In this document: in pieces, positions 25,383 through 36,748 of the stretch
How the letters are laid out: the number at the start of each line of letters is the position of its first letter
How positions within the stretch are numbered: position 1 is the stretch's first letter
NCBI GenBank assembly: GCA_033026295.1
Contig: CM065181.1
Coordinates: forward strand, 6,233,001-6,297,000
DNA from: Channa striata
Lineage: Eukaryota; Chordata; Actinopteri; Anabantiformes; Channidae
Length of the DNA: 64,000 nt
Direction: 5' to 3'
Notes under the pieces: generated by a model
The model's database searches: none
What the model was told of the DNA's origin: nothing
Seen by the model: the letters and a program-made list of their open reading frames with translations, nothing else
Program-made: the position numbers and the translations under genes

Positions 25383-26655
25383 ATGTAAGGCAGCCCTGCG
25401 GCCTACTTTCAGCCGTGTCTGGAAGGATTGTTTCAAGCATGCATCATTACTGTGAGCAGATGTTGCTGCTTCTCTCTGCTGCTTTGCTTATTCACCATCT
25501 TCACTTTCTGTAGGCCTTGAGAAGATGCTTTCACAACCCCAGCTGCAGCCATACATTCATGAATCCTTCGGAAAACTTAACTTATTCATGAAGCTGACTG
25601 AGTGCATTCTCTCCAAAAACTGTTTTTGGTTTGGAGCTTGAAAGGTGAAAATAGTCCAACTTTCATGAAAAAAAATCCTAAATATTTAATGACTCTGTCT
25701 TAGCAGGTTTTCTGCAGCTCTAATGAGTTCAGCAGTAATTCACCATCATGCACATCACTCTTTGGGGAATGTGCAAATCTTAATTCCAGATTAACTTGTC
25801 CAACGGCTGAATGGTGGCATGACATTAGAATTATGTCTCAAAATTCCGTGGTTCCAAGAACAGCAGCCTCTCAGCTGTGAGTCAGACAGTGAGGGCACAT
25901 CCAGCTCCGTGACGTAGTGTTACGTAAGTCTTAGCCAGTGCCGCTGCTGAAGCTCTCTCAGTGAGGACAAGCCAATAAGCTGCTCGCCATGTGAACATAA
26001 GTTAACTGGGTCTAAATGTGCCAATTTAGGCTTAGCTGGGCAGTGATACACTGACGGACTGAAAGCCTGTCTGAGGGATGACCAGAGGCTCCAGCTTTTC
26101 CTCTGAGCACAAGCTCAGTGTCCAGTGTGTGTTTGGTGAACAGCGGGGGTGAAGCACAGCAACCATGAAGGTAACACACAGCAGGATTTAGGTGTTTGGC
26201 ACTGAGTAAGGTTGGACCCCACCAGTGAAAACTATTATGTGACATGCTGAGACCAGCAGCTCCTCCTCACTATAAGCTCCAACATTTCGGACTAATCCCT
26301 CCTGGTTATGTCGTCCCAAACACACTCACTGCTTTCCAAGTGCTATTTCTACAGCAGATTGCACGCAGCAAAGCTACTCTTAGCAGCACAGATAGGTCTG
26401 ATGACCAAAGAGACTTGTCCATTGTCAAAGGTTAAGGTATTCGGCTAATTGAGGAATATCAATTGGTCCTTGGACCATTTTATTCTATAATAGACAGTGT
26501 TAACATCCTACCATTGGACAGCACCGTTTCAAAACCTATGGGCCACACAAGAAAGTGTGGTAGTTATTGTGCCTTTTAAACATTTTCTGAGGATTGTCTG
26601 GGAACATGGGTACACTCTTCTAATATTTTACAACGCCTGTTGGGGTGTTCCAATT

Positions 26656-26825
26656 TGGTAAATAATAAATAGCCACTCATATAGCACTTTACAATGTTGC
26701 TTCTCATTCACCCATTCACACACATTCATAGGAGGATACTTCAACAAATAGCCAGGGAGGGACCAGGGAATCGAACCACTGAACCTATGGTCCATGAACT
26801 TACCAAATGAGCTGCATTATTACCC
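26656..26825. repeat. Interspersed repeat ('TTCACCCATTCACACACATTC' type)
   Basis: ATATAGCACTTTACAATGTT, then TCTCATTCACCCATTCACAC, AAATAGCCAGGGAGGGACCA, and GGGAATCGAACCACTGAACC form the ordered landmarks of a common fish repeat. It carries a tRNA-like 'GGAATCGAACC' box in reverse. Boundaries are approximate. Confidence 0.6.
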
Positions 26826-28273
26826 CAACTTTAATTTGAGCAAGGTCTGATTAAGGTCTCCTAAATATTTTGATTTTAACATAAGTAGTTAAAAAGCTAC
26901 GTAATCTCCATGGAAGATTTGTGAGACCCACAAATGTAAATTACCCAAGTCCCAACCTTTAGAAAACATCCTACAAGGTCCTGAAACCAGAAATCTGACA
27001 CATTCTGGCTTCTCAATTTAGTTCCAAATGTTTAGCTAAAAGACCTGCATCACCTGAAATTTTGAAAAATGAGTGTCAGGAGTGTCGCAAAACTTGTGTT
27101 TGCTACGTCTCATCAATCCCCACACCTGCATTTCCCACCAGTAGATTACATGTTTCCAAAAGCCTGAAAAATTCCAGCCTTGAGCAAGATTTACTTTCCA
27201 CAAGTGAACGATATTGATGAACAAAATAATATGTCTCATATTCTTTCCCATGGAATGCAAATACATTGTTAGACGTCCACGGTGTAAATGAAACTCATCA
27301 ATTTTGCTGTGAAATTGAGCTGCCGAGCCCGTGAGCCAACACCTGGACCTCATCCAGAATCATTAAGACTTTAATGAATTCTGCTGGAACATCTTGATCA
27401 AAAGTCGTTAAGGAAGCCGTGGGCAAACATCATCGTGATCCTCCCACCTCCAAAGAGAACAGAAAGAATGAAACTGACATCAGTGATGAAGATACAAGTT
27501 AAGGGGGGAGGCAGGAGTAGAATGTAGGAGGCAGAGGGCCAGAGAAGAGGGATGATCGTGCACGTTTTGTCCATTCACTACGTTAGGATAAGTCAAACGT
27601 AGGCAGTAGGTGAGTTCAGAGCAGTGTGGGCTTGAGTCATCCATGAGGAGGTGTGTGTGGGTAACGAAACACAAACTGCCACGGACCTGATCAAATCTCT
27701 CGTGTAATTGTAGAGAGAGGATGCAGAAAAAGAGAACAAAAGGATGCCACATGATAAATAGAATTCCCAGGTGTAACTATGGTGCTGTATGTGTGTGTGT
27801 GTTTGTGTGTGTGTGTATGTGTTTTAAGAAAGCACTGTATATTGACAATCTGATTTCTGAAGGAAAAATAAATCATGTGTCCTATGTTTAAATACACTGT
27901 CAGAGGAATCCGAGTGATAGCTGCGGGATTTATGACACACCCTGTCCCAACACATATGAACACACACCAGGGAGTTCTCAAACTGCTTCACATGCTTATT
28001 ATGGCCTCCGATCTTAATGCTCATCTAGGCCATTTGTCCCCACCCTGTCTCAGGACCCACGGAACAATTTGATGAAAGAGCATCCCCACGTATGGAGGCC
28101 GACTGTTAAAACTTCTCCAGACACCAACGTAGATGATGCTGTTTCTGACAATGGTGGCTGGTGTAACACTAGCTTTTGTTGTCATGGTTTAGTTCAGGCA
28201 CTAAATAAAGGTGGTTGTCTTAAGTCTGCTAGAAGAAAATCCTCAGTTTTGTGCATCCACTTGAATCTCCCCA
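26826..28273. other. Gene-free stretch
   Basis: No coding evidence. Includes a TG tract with a TTTG interruption at about 27788-27817. The rest appears unique. Confidence 0.4.
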
Positions 28274-28530
28274 CATCCATTCATTATCTGTTATCGCTTA
28301 CTCTGTTCAGGGTTGCAGGGGGGCTGGAACCTATCCCAGTTGTCATTGGGCAAGAGGCAGGGTACACTGTGAACCGGTCACCAGTCTATCTCAGGGCCAC
28401 CACAGACAGACACACACCATTCACACTCACACCTACAGGCACTTTAGACCTAACATGTATGTCTTTGAGCTCTGGGAGGAAACCCTGTGAGACGGCACCA
28501 CTAACTTCTCCACCACTGTGCTGCCCCACA
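28274..28530 (-). repeat. AFC-type tRNA-derived SINE, internally deleted
   Basis: Read on the minus strand, the head is TGGGGCAGCACAGTGGTGGA … GTGCCGTCTCACAG. It passes directly into GGTTTCCTCCCAGAGCTCAA and AGACATACATGTTAGG, and then the usual body and a 3' end near 28274 (complement of CATCCATTCATTATCTGTTA). The missing internal part overlaps that missing from the 16011 copy, but the junction differs. A 191-codon frame across it (28069-28644, +) is an artefact of the repeat. Confidence 0.8.
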
Positions 28531-29033
28531 AACACTTCTGCATCGAACAGTCAGGTGACTGCGTTGGCATCGCTACACATTTCCGCACAGCAATACACCT
28601 GGGTTGGTCATTTTCTTGTCTTTAGGAGGACAGTCACATGCTGAAATCCTTCAGCCTGCTGTGCGATCAAACTGTACAAAGAAGTGGCCACGCTTGCAAT
28701 TATCTACGCTCAAGTACACATAAAGCATATGCTGACACACACACACACACTTAAGAGGCAGAGAGAAAAAATGCATACATGCAAAATAACCCAGCAGAAG
28801 CAGGAATACACACACACACACTAGACAGTGATTAATGAGGTTTTGTTGTTGCAGAGTAGCACCACATCTGCTGCCACAGGGACTCAGCACGAGCCGGAAA
28901 CAATATGGCCTATTTGGCCCATTATAAAGCAGCCAATTGCATTCAAACAAACAAACACACAAATGCACGCACACACACGTCTGCCCTCATTATGCTGGTG
29001 GCAGCCTCATTTTGTCCCCCAACCAGCCCCCCT

Positions 29034-29037
<4 letters not shown>

Positions 29038-29067
<30 letters not shown>
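29038..29067. repeat. CA microsatellite
   Basis: Uninterrupted CA run of about 30 bp. Confidence 0.95.
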
Positions 29068-29069
<2 letters not shown>

Positions 29070-29721
29070 ACCTTTACATGCACACAGCCCCACTATATAT
29101 TTTTTATCCATCATTTTCCCAGCACAAGGGTAACCTGCATCTCTGAAAACTCCCACAATGTAATTAATTTATTTCCTGTTAGGGGTTTTTGCAGACCTAA
29201 AACTAAATCCCAAACAATAATACCAAGAAATATATTTTTAAAGCAAGACAAAACACAATTATCAACAAACTGACTAAAACTGACTAAAATTAATTAAAAT
29301 TAAGTTTCTGAGGAGCAAATTTTGATGTGAATGTTGTTTTTGCTTTAAATTATTTTGGCTTGTTCCAGAAATTGCTCAATAAAATAAAACCAGCTAAACA
29401 TCACTAGAGTGAAGAGTAATCCAGGATACACTGAAGCACACACATTAACATGCGGTTCCCCCTTTTTCTTTCTTGAGTCCTCAAACCCGTGGTTTGGCCT
29501 GTGGTCAGATGTGTGTGGGTGGAAGTGTGTGAGAAATGCACATGGCCATGTGATGTTCTGTGTGGTGGGGAATCTACTACAGTGTTTGTTTAGTGTGTGC
29601 TTGTGTCTTTGTCAAATGTGTCTTCAATACTATTACTGCGAGGAGAGGAACAGAATTAGGGTTACCTTGTTACCATGTTGATCAGGGCTATGATATGTTC
29701 TAACAATTATGTGACGACATG

Positions 29722-29723
<2 letters not shown>

Positions 29724-29766
<43 letters not shown>

Positions 29767-29905
29767 ACCAGCTTGGCATTTTTATGATGACCTCTGTGGG
29801 GGTCATATCCGAAGACAGAAGTTGAAGCCAAATGGTGAAACAAAGACAGGGTGTGGCTGTGAGTTTTATGAAGCCTAGAGTGTGTGTGTGTGTGTGTGTG
29901 TGTGT
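29724..29905. repeat. Paired TG microsatellites flanking a short unique segment
   Basis: A (TG)21 run at 29724-29765 and a TG run at 29880-29905 bracket about 114 bp. The segments next to them, GTGTGGACCAGC and GTGTCCATTGGGAC with GAGGACAATAGAGG, resemble the 'gtcctcac/ggaccagc' repeat seen at 2270-2520, so the pair may be one repeat unit with two dinucleotide tracts. Confidence 0.8.
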
Positions 29906-31757
29906 CCATTGGGACAAAAGAAACACCCTGAGGACAATAGAGGTTACGTGCAGCAGCTGACAATTGGAGAAATGATTTAAGAAACAAATTAACATCTTAC
30001 TCCAGCACTTGGGACATCATCTACTAAACTCACTTAGCTGTCCTCAAATCATCAGGAACATTTTAATTCGGTCTCTTTAATAGACACTGAAATTCCCTAT
30101 ATTAAGGGTGTGTGTTTGTTTATTTTGTTTTGTTTAGTTTTTTACATTAATGCTGCAGATGCAATGGTCTATCTGATTTAGAAGATACTTTACCCATTGA
30201 AAGTCAAGCTCCTAATTAGAAATTTTAGTTACATCTATTTTTTTTAGTTTATATCAGAAAACAAACTTACTTTTGTAATTTATTAACGATATCAAGTCGT
30301 CTTTTTGTTTTCTTTAGCAAACCAGCAAGCTGAACTAGTTTCAGCTCAGTATGTGACAGAAACTGAATAGAAAACTAAAAAAAAAAGATAATTTGAGTAT
30401 GTATATAGTCAGTAAATGGTGTCTTAAACTAACTTTTTTGTGTTTACAGTCGTTAGATTCAAATAAAAGATGTAGTAGATGTACATCTGAGATACAGTAA
30501 ATAGACCAACAACACACACAGTGTGTGCAACGAAACTAAATTCCCTCAAGTGCTTGTCTTGATATCTTCAAAACACACAGCCTTGGGCCAAAACAGCCTC
30601 TGGCGAACACCAACATCCCACTGGCTGTAGAGACGTGAGAATCTCCACTGATTGTCTTCCCATGCTTTGTTTAAGGAGGAATCTTACCTTGGAAGCTCTA
30701 ATCGAGCAGCTCTACACATCAACATACAGTAAATCATAGTTATAAATGTGATCAGTCGTTGGTGTGTTTAATCTCATAGTGACAGAGGCTGATAAAAATT
30801 GTCTTTTTTTTTTTTTCACCACATAATGAGCAGGGTTTCAACATTATAGTGGGATGGGGTTATCCCCTGCTTGGCACTGCGCCTTGTGTTTTGTTGTGTA
30901 TGTCATTGATACACACAGGGAAAAGAATATTACGCACGCACACACATACAGTAGATATCTGCACAGACAGACCCACGCTTTCACCTTTAACATTCAACAA
31001 CAACAGAGAAAGAGTACGGTTGTCTACAGAGTCAGATAATTAAACCAGAGGGAAATTCTAATAACTCTCTCCTTAACACTCCCTGCCTCGTTTCCCTCTG
31101 ACTCTTTCTTCTGTCTCCTTCCCATCCGCTCTTACTGCCTGTCAACAAATCAGCTTGGCTGCAGATGAAAACAGCCATCCAAAAAAAGGAGAAAGGATCA
31201 GAAGAGGAGTTAAGTACACTTGTCGGTAGTTGAGAGATGAAAATAATATTTCACATCTATTAACTTCCATCTGTGGCATTTTTTTAGAACGATAATACAA
31301 TGACTGCTGCTGATGGGGGCTTCGCTGCGGCAGGTGTGGGGAACATCACGCAGCAAACATCATCTGGCTAATTTATAGTTTTCACTTAGTGTCTTTATCA
31401 TCACATTGTCGCTGAGCACACACATGCAGACACACACTTTTGAGCAGACAGTGGCAGCTCAGAACGGGTTTAGAAAATCGTAGTCCCCTCCCCACTACCC
31501 TTTATGTTGTGTGTCTCATTACTGTTTGCAATACAATCAGGCCCGGCTCACCTCCACAGCAGGACTCGACTCACCCAGTGTGTGTGTGCATGTGTGTGTA
31601 TGTGGTGTGTGTGTGTGTGGACTTAATAGATGTTCAGAAAGCAGTATGTAGGAGTGTTGCTCCCACTGTGATGTGTTTTACAATTCATATGTGAGCCCTG
31701 GAGTGCTGTAGGATCACCAATCAGCTGCGATGAGGCCGGGCTTGTTACTATTACGCC

Positions 31758-31758
<1 letters not shown>

Positions 31759-31804
<46 letters not shown>
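31759..31804. repeat. (AC)23 microsatellite
   Basis: Uninterrupted AC run of 46 bp. Confidence 0.97.
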
Positions 31805-31806
<2 letters not shown>

Positions 31807-33799
31807 CCACACGTTTTAACATTTACCATACGGCACTTGGACACACAGATGTAGAAAAGGCCATTGTCCAGAGAGGAGAGGAAAAGATTGGGTGACGACG
31901 AATGGGAGGGGTGTTTCTATGGTGACCAGTGCGACAGACGGAAGAGGGGTCCGCCTCCTGACCCTCCCTGAGAAGGTGAATGATTGTCACTAAGCTGAGG
32001 GAAAACAGCCATGTAAGCCCATCACGGCTGTGAGCCGTGTGAGCGTCAGCGGTCAGTCTGAGGCACTTAGCATTAGCATCAGAAAGACATTATGCTAATA
32101 ACATCAAACGCAGAAGCCCCCGCCTTTGTGTTTCCTGCACCAAGCCAAGGGCAAGGGAGCATTTTACATTTCAACCGCTGTTCCAGACCTAAAGCCTCAA
32201 AGCGTTTCCACGAACACAAACTCAACAAAAAAGATGCATTTTACAAATGATGTAGCGTGGCCAAACGAGGTTTCCCAGTCCACAGGCAACAAAGGAAGGA
32301 AGGGTGTGGGCAGAACAAGAGCACGCTTTGGTAAAACCATCATGGGTCCAAAAATCAAGTAGCCAGAAGATGTTTTTTATGGATATTAAATCCAAGAATC
32401 CATAGAAACAAAAAACGTTCAGTAAGATTCTTTCAAGAATTCATCAGTCTTTAACAATAAACATATAATTTGTCACATTTTAACAAACTGAGCTGTGTTA
32501 GTACGGATTTTTTTGCAGGATTCTAGACAAGGTCCTTCTAGATCACATTACATCGCTCAGACCATTTGTTTGTCCTAAACTCCTGCGTTCACGAAACTGA
32601 ATTAACTATTTAAAGACTGCACAGGCAGCGGATCACCTGATCCTGCACCAAAAACTCCTTCACAAAGTGATACCTGCAGCATGGAGCCAGCAGCACAGTG
32701 AACTCATGCCTTTGTTTTCAAGAAGCAAATTGTTGATCATCCTATTTACGATGAAATTGGAGAGTGCAGATTCTATTACCAGCAGACACGATGAAATATC
32801 ACAGGATCCGGCAATTACAGTGCTTACTCTACCCAGCGTGCCATATGAACTCTGCTCCTGCTTTAAAGTACCTTTCCAACCTATGAGAATGTCAAATAAC
32901 AAAGGAGAAGAGGATCCACCTCCACAGGAGCATTTTCAATCAGCACCGCTGACATACTACCAACCCACCACCGTAATACAGAGAAAGATGCTCTGCTACT
33001 GAAAAAGAGGAAAGGTAACCTTGGTAACAGAAAATGATGTTTGTTTGGGGGTGTAAGGCCTGAGCACATAAGGAGAGGAGGTAAATGGAGGGAAGACAAA
33101 GTGGAGAGAGAAAAACTCAGTCACCTTGAATGAGTCATCGAACATACCTCAGCACTTCATACAGAGACATATTTACAGTACAATAGGGTCTCATTCTCCG
33201 TCTCTCACCGTTCTGTTTAGTCAAGCATCACGACACACACACACACACACACAGACAGAGTGTCACTCTGTGAAAGAAATGTCATGGTGCGCAGACACAA
33301 TCGCAGACTGGATAAAAACAGAATTTAATTTAAGTTCCTGTCTCTCTGAATAGACTTGTTATTGAATTGAAAGGGTGCCCCTGACTGCCCCAACTGCGAC
33401 TTGGTGCAGAGGATGTTTGTCATCTCCACACAAAGGGCTAGAAATGAAGAGCAGAGAAACAGAAGCAGCTGACGGCACTGGTTTAATGGTTCTCGAGGTG
33501 CTCTGAGTAAAAAAACAAGACAGTGAGCATGCTGGCTGCAGGATACACGGGTACTAGGAGGTGTGAAGTATGACCAGTTAACTTTGCGGCTTGCGTCATG
33601 GGATTCTGGTGTATATAGGTACACTCTTTTTTGTTTTTTGAAACATGTATCTGCTATTATTATTATTTATTGTGTTATTTTCACTCCTCTAGCTGGGTTT
33701 TCTTACCTATTGTTCAGCATTCTGTATTTTTATTTGTCTGTGTGGTTTCTTCTTGGTTTAGAGACAGTGCTTTTCCTTTCTTTTCTACTTTTCACGTGG

Positions 33800-33876
33800 A
33801 GAACAGCTGTAACGTCGACACAAGTCGACACAATTTCCCTATGGGATCAGTACATTTGTTTGAATCTTGAATCATT
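33800..33876 (+). repeat. Possible LINE 3' tail
   Basis: ACACAATTTCCCTATGGGAT followed by CAGTACATTTGTTTGAATCT resembles the 'AATTTCCCCATTGTGGGATC…' 3' end shared by several fish non-LTR retrotransposons. No reverse transcriptase sequence is recognisable upstream. Confidence 0.4.
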
Positions 33877-34849
33877 GCCATATTGTTAATCTACAGGTAT
33901 AATCCTCTCAACAAAACACCATGACTGATGGTTTTAAGGCTTGTTACTGAGAACCCCATGAAACCCAAGTCAGCTTTGGCTAAACCTAAACAAGCAGATT
34001 TTGTGCCTAAACCAGTTTCAATTAATGAAATATTAAACCTTTATATCTGTTGTCTGTGATGTCAAATAAAGGGCCAGTTCACCAATTAAAGGGCTGGTTT
34101 ACTCTAATGGACTAAATTAAAGGTAAGGAACCTATAGGATACTTTATGTGTTATGTTCTTTATAAACCACAAAACATTTTCTGGCTCTGTTAGGTATTAA
34201 TTGTACTTATTGTAACAGGATGAGCATGAGGCTCTGTCCAAGCCCCCATTCCTGCTCAGTTGCTTTGTTCAATTTTTCAAATTGGTGCAAGGACAAGCTT
34301 TGCTTATAATGATTTGAATATCTCTGCACTGCTGCCAGTGCTGTTCAATAAGGCTGTGTCAGAGGTTATGATGCTAACAGTACATGAAGCATCTAAAATG
34401 CTAAACAAGAAATTGAAACAGACAGAATTCTTTGTGTGACAATATGGCCCATGTCACTCTCCACCTCCCCCATTTCGAAGGCTGGGTCCTCCCCGGCAGA
34501 TTAAATGAGACGCATGTTCGGAAATCCTCAGGGAAGAGGAGTCTGTGTTACTCTGCAGAACAGATCACAGATCAATAAAGGCGCCCGTTTCCCTCCTTCT
34601 CTCCCAGATGATCAGCCGTCGGGGTCAGAGAGGCGTGACGCTGTGCTTAAACCCCAACAGGGGAAGGCGTGTTGGGCCGCGACCTCCATGATGACGCAGC
34701 ACTGACTTTTTGTAGAGCATCTGTTCCTGTCCAACAGATACAGATGCAGTATATACTTAAAATACAAGGTGTCAACATTTACGCTGAGGGTCCCTGAAAA
34801 CATATTTTTTTCAGTTGCACCTTTGCATTAAAAAAAAGTTCTGCTCTTT
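33877..34849. other. Gene-free stretch
   Basis: Contains two related phrases, GGGCCAGTTCACCAATTAAA and GGGCTGGTTTACTCTAATGG (34072-34110), that look like a short imperfect duplication. No exon seen. Confidence 0.4.
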
Positions 34850-34951
34850 CTTGTACTTGCATCTCATGAATAGCACTTTGCTTTGATTTTGTAAGTCTCT
34901 TTGGATAAAAGCGTCTGTCAGTGACTAAACGTAAACGTAATGTAAATGTAA
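34850..34951 (+). repeat. Teleost retroposon 3' tail ('GGATAAAAGCGTCTG' type)
   Basis: TTGTAAGTCTCTTTGGATAA followed by AAGCGTCTGTCAGTGACTAA and degenerate ACGTAAACGTAATGTAAATG units is the familiar tail of a very abundant fish retroposon. A second copy on the opposite strand is at 61707-61790. Confidence 0.7.
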
Positions 34952-36520
34952 AACTGAAAGTATTTGTAAAACTCTTAACACAGTCTGCATTAGAAACATG
35001 CATTTCAGCTAATCAGTTCATCTCACCTCCAAAACCCGTTCTCAGCAACAAAACACGTCATACATGTCTCCAACTAAGCTTATTCATCCACACTGGCAGT
35101 AACTGTGACTCGGGTATCAAACACTGTCACTCTTAGTACACTGAACTACAAAATACAGCGAGCATTACATAAAAGACATTTTCTTTCAGTAAAAAAAACT
35201 ACATAAATCAGTTTTTTGTTAAAGAATGATCAGTTTTTTGTGAAAGAATCAAATCTTTGCACTTTGCGTGAGCTAAATTGTTATATATTTGATATTGTAA
35301 TATTAATGAATCAGCAAAGCAACAATTTTACATTAATAGATTCCATCTAAATCATTGCAAAGTAATTTAAAGTACTTTATCTATTAAATTCATGCGCTCT
35401 TTTCTGCATTTGGTCACAAAATATGTTATGTTGCTGAAAAAAGCATGTTTTGCAGGGGATGGACTGAGAAAGGCATTAATGAATTTTGATAACTGTGTTC
35501 ACTGAATGCAATGAGAAGTGCTTCACAGTTTGCTCCACATGTTGCTGACTGTCTGAAGAGTTTTGAGCAATGCTTGTTAGCAACTAAGACAAACTTAATA
35601 GCTCTATGCAGGCCACACCTACAAGTAGCCTGCAGTAACAAAGTCTACACAAATATATAAATCGTATGTAGTACTGTCGGTAACAGAGTTTTGCCGCATT
35701 CTTGTAAGTATTACACATTTTTTGATCAAGTCATGACTGTATATATTATTTTTAGGAAAACAAACATGTACTTGCATTTTCTGATAAAGTATACTAATGC
35801 TAAAAAAACATTTTAAATGGACAAAGAAAACAGCCTTTGAAAACATTCCATCTTAAAGCTAGGGCATATTGTTTTTGATGTCATCAGTTCACATTACATG
35901 CTGTATTATATATACACTACATTACAATTTTTATACAATTACAATACTGTAACATAATAGACCGAACACAATGTAAGTCCAACATGGATAATTTATTAAC
36001 AAAACATATGTTACAAACAAGTTGCAAATAAAAAAGGCTAATTTCTGACCATGCTAAATGACCAGGCACATTTTCATCAAATAACACTTGCATTCTCTTG
36101 TCTTTGCCATTACAAACCTGAGCTTGATACAAAACGTCATCTGTCATAAAAATGTATGTTGCACAATTAGAAAGAATTACAAAAGGTTGAGGCTAAGAGT
36201 ATAAATAGACTGTATGTACAACTGATGGAGTTAATTCCATAATGCAGAATCAGATGTGTTGTGTAGATCTGAACATGTGTCATAATAGGAGTTGTAAAAT
36301 ATAATCTGCTGAAACTGTGTCCATGCATAAACCGCAACAAACAACCCAACACATAACACAATTAGTTTCTCCTCTATAGGTTTGCTATATACTTGCTGTG
36401 GACTTGTATCCCTTTAAATGAAGTTTAGAAATTAAAAGGAGAAATAATGGCTGAGTTTTGGTGATGAGAGGAAAGAAAGCCTCAGGATACCAATAAGCAA
36501 CAGCACTGCAACTTCTGTGA
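34952..36520. other. Gene-free AT-rich stretch downstream of med10
   Basis: No coding exon. It may carry a longer med10 3' UTR, because AATAAA on the minus strand also occurs at 35992-35997. A 22-bp imperfect tandem duplication sits at 35207-35250. Confidence 0.4.
35207..35250. repeat. 22-bp tandem duplication
   Basis: ATCAGTTTTTTGTTAAAGAA plus TG is followed immediately by the same 22 bases with two substitutions (G for T in the 14th base, final C for G). Confidence 0.8.
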
Positions 36521-36541
36521 AAAATAATTGGGTATTCGGAA

Positions 36542-36547
36542 TTTATT
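36542..36547 (-). terminator. med10: Candidate med10 polyadenylation signal
   Basis: TTTATT on the plus strand gives AATAAA on the minus strand, 106 nt beyond the med10 stop codon. Cleavage would be expected around 36515-36530. A second AATAAA at 35992-35997 could serve a longer form. Confidence 0.45.
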
Positions 36548-36652
36548 ATCAGATTCTGGCGGCAGCCACAGAGGATCCTGCTTGCTTAAACTCCAATCGG
36601 GCTTTCATTTCAAGAGTCACAGGTTGGGGGTCAGAAGCAATGTTGCCAGAGA

Positions 36653-36748
36653 CTAGGAAGGGGCATCTTCTCCGTGTATTGCCTTGTATTTAGCCATCTC
36701 CTCTGGAAAAACTTTGGTAAGCTCTGAGATTAGAAGGCTTTTGAATTT
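36653..36748 (-). CDS. med10: med10 coding exon 4 (last)
   Basis: Follows an acceptor reading CTTTTGTTACAG on the minus strand. It encodes KFKSLLISELTKVFPEEMAK and YKAIHGEDAPS, then TAG. It starts in phase 0. Confidence 0.93.
   Translation of the reverse strand, partial: KFKSLLISELTKVFPEEMAKYKAIHGEDAPS

Larger units (their letters stand above)
22331..26655. other. Gene-free stretch
   Basis: No exon is supported. Contains a TG run at 23478-23506 and a CCTACATTTCCCATAGTGCA motif near 24693-24712 that resembles a widespread fish repeat. A 9-bp hairpin lies at 25362-25382. A short frame near 24843 spelling DGTIRLW looks WD40-like but stands alone. Confidence 0.4.
28531..33799. other. Gene-free stretch dense in CA/TG microsatellites
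   Basis: At least eight CA or TG tracts lie here, the clearest near 28734, 28810, 29038, 29724, 29880, 31580, 31759 and 33234. Many open frames simply read through these repeats as poly-(Thr-His) or poly-(Cys-Val). No exon with recognisable homology is present. Confidence 0.5.

Noticed and set aside
28069..28644. 191-codon plus-strand frame
   Set aside because: Most of it is the complement of a SINE, so the open frame is a property of the repeat.
28828..29995. Open frames encoding Thr-His or Cys-Val repeats
   Set aside because: They are translations of CA/TG microsatellites, not proteins.
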